IMG/VR virus record: IMGVR_UViG_3300028829_006345
Span: 1 to 45,108 of that record
Direction: 5' to 3' (one strand)
From: a virus
DNA length: 45,108 nucleotides
The stretch's first letter is position 1, and each line of letters begins with the position of its first letter. Made by a program: the position numbers and the translations under genes. This document shows, one piece after another, positions 44,673 through 45,108 of the stretch. The notes beneath the pieces were generated by a model. That model was not told the DNA's origin. It ran no database searches and worked only from the letters and a program-made list of their open reading frames with translations.

Positions 44673-45108
44673 ATGCAATCCTTCAACGAATTCTTAACTG
44701 AGCGGTTAAGACAAGATCCAGACTTGAAAACAAAAAAGTCCACACCAGCTAAGAACTACAAAGGTCTTGGTAAGGGAACAAAAGAAGCTCGAGAAAGACA
44801 TTGGGAAAAAAATCGTGATAAAGCAGACAATGATTCGTCTGCTTATGAACCAGCGCCTGGAGATAAAGATGCTAAAACTAAACCTTCAAAATATACAAAA
44901 GCTTTTGAAAAGCGATTTGGTAGCACGAATGAAGACATTGCTACCAACGTTGTTATCGATCTATCTTCAGGTAAAAAAGAGAAACCGGGTGCTAGTAAAG
45001 ATTCTGCTGAAAAGAATACTGAAGAAGAAGATAGTCAAACTACAGGAGAAGTATCCGAAGATGTCATGGATCTTGGAGAGGCTTTACTAGATGAGGATAC
45101 AGATGCAG
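44673..45108 (+). CDS. candidate capsid-targeted internal protein, N-terminal 145 residues (3' end outside window)
   Basis: The open frame starts at ATG 44673 and runs off the window. The first ten residues, MQSFNEFLTE, fit the T4 capsid-targeting sequence (MKTYQEFIAE) that directs internal proteins into the prohead and is cut by the gp21 protease after the Glu. The rest is Lys/Asp/Glu-rich and low in hydrophobics, with a KYTKAFEKRFG block near residue 79, then an acidic tail. A prohead-core or ejected internal protein is the inference. It begins one base after the preceding small frame. Confidence 0.6.
   Translation, partial: MQSFNEFLTERLRQDPDLKTKKSTPAKNYKGLGKGTKEARERHWEKNRDKADNDSSAYEPAPGDKDAKTKPSKYTKAFEKRFGSTNEDIATNVVIDLSSGKKEKPGASKDSAEKNTEEEDSQTTGEVSEDVMDLGEALLDEDTDA

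Overview
The window is a compact, AT-rich stretch of a large tailed phage with a contractile tail of the T4 type. I could not measure GC content, but A/T clearly dominates. The evidence is a long minus-strand run of T4-type tail and baseplate genes, in the order gp48/gp54-like pair, gp53, gp27-like, gp5-like, a block of unknown large genes, gp25, gp6, a gp7-position giant, gp8. A T4 gp4-type head-completion nuclease diverges from the head of that run. Genes are packed with ATGA overlaps and there is no gene-free stretch over 300 bases. I see no tRNA, rRNA, CRISPR array or insertion sequence. The size and number of the genes suggest a large or jumbo genome. The host cannot be named. A lipoprotein signal and a periplasmic-sensor membrane cyclase point to a Gram-negative host, possibly of a lineage rich in 7TMR-DISM cyclases, such as spirochaetes.

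Region 1 (1-3947, plus strand) is the unusual part. Six coupled genes encode the C-terminal end of a SOUL heme-binding protein, two related PilZ-domain proteins (one with intact c-di-GMP motifs, one degenerate), a 42-residue lipoprotein, a charged coiled-coil protein, and a seven-transmembrane class III nucleotide cyclase with all key catalytic residues. This looks like a phage second-messenger module that could reset host behaviour through cAMP and c-di-GMP.

Region 2 (3948-8543) holds a zinc-finger-like gene behind its own extended -10 promoter, a short coiled-coil protein on the opposite strand, a tail fibre with a self-cleaving S74 chaperone, and a second fibre/adhesin protein. It closes at a strong bidirectional terminator.

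Region 3 (8555-40796, minus strand) is the tail/baseplate operon of 16 genes, read from 40796 down to 8555. It includes a 3391-residue protein in the gp7 position, about three times T4 gp7, with a tandem array of about eight degenerate 99-residue modules. It also includes about 11 kb of unrecognised large genes between gp5 and gp25.

Region 4 (40805-45108, plus strand) holds gp4, an SF2 helicase behind a second copy of the extended -10 promoter, a DUF5872-like protein, a GIY-YIG homing endonuclease, a possible frame-shifted small gene, and the start of a gene whose N-terminus looks like a T4 capsid-targeting sequence.

Working together: the two matched promoters probably drive early genes using host sigma70. 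The minus-strand block builds the tail. The fibres recognise the host. The left-hand operon is the best candidate for host reprogramming.
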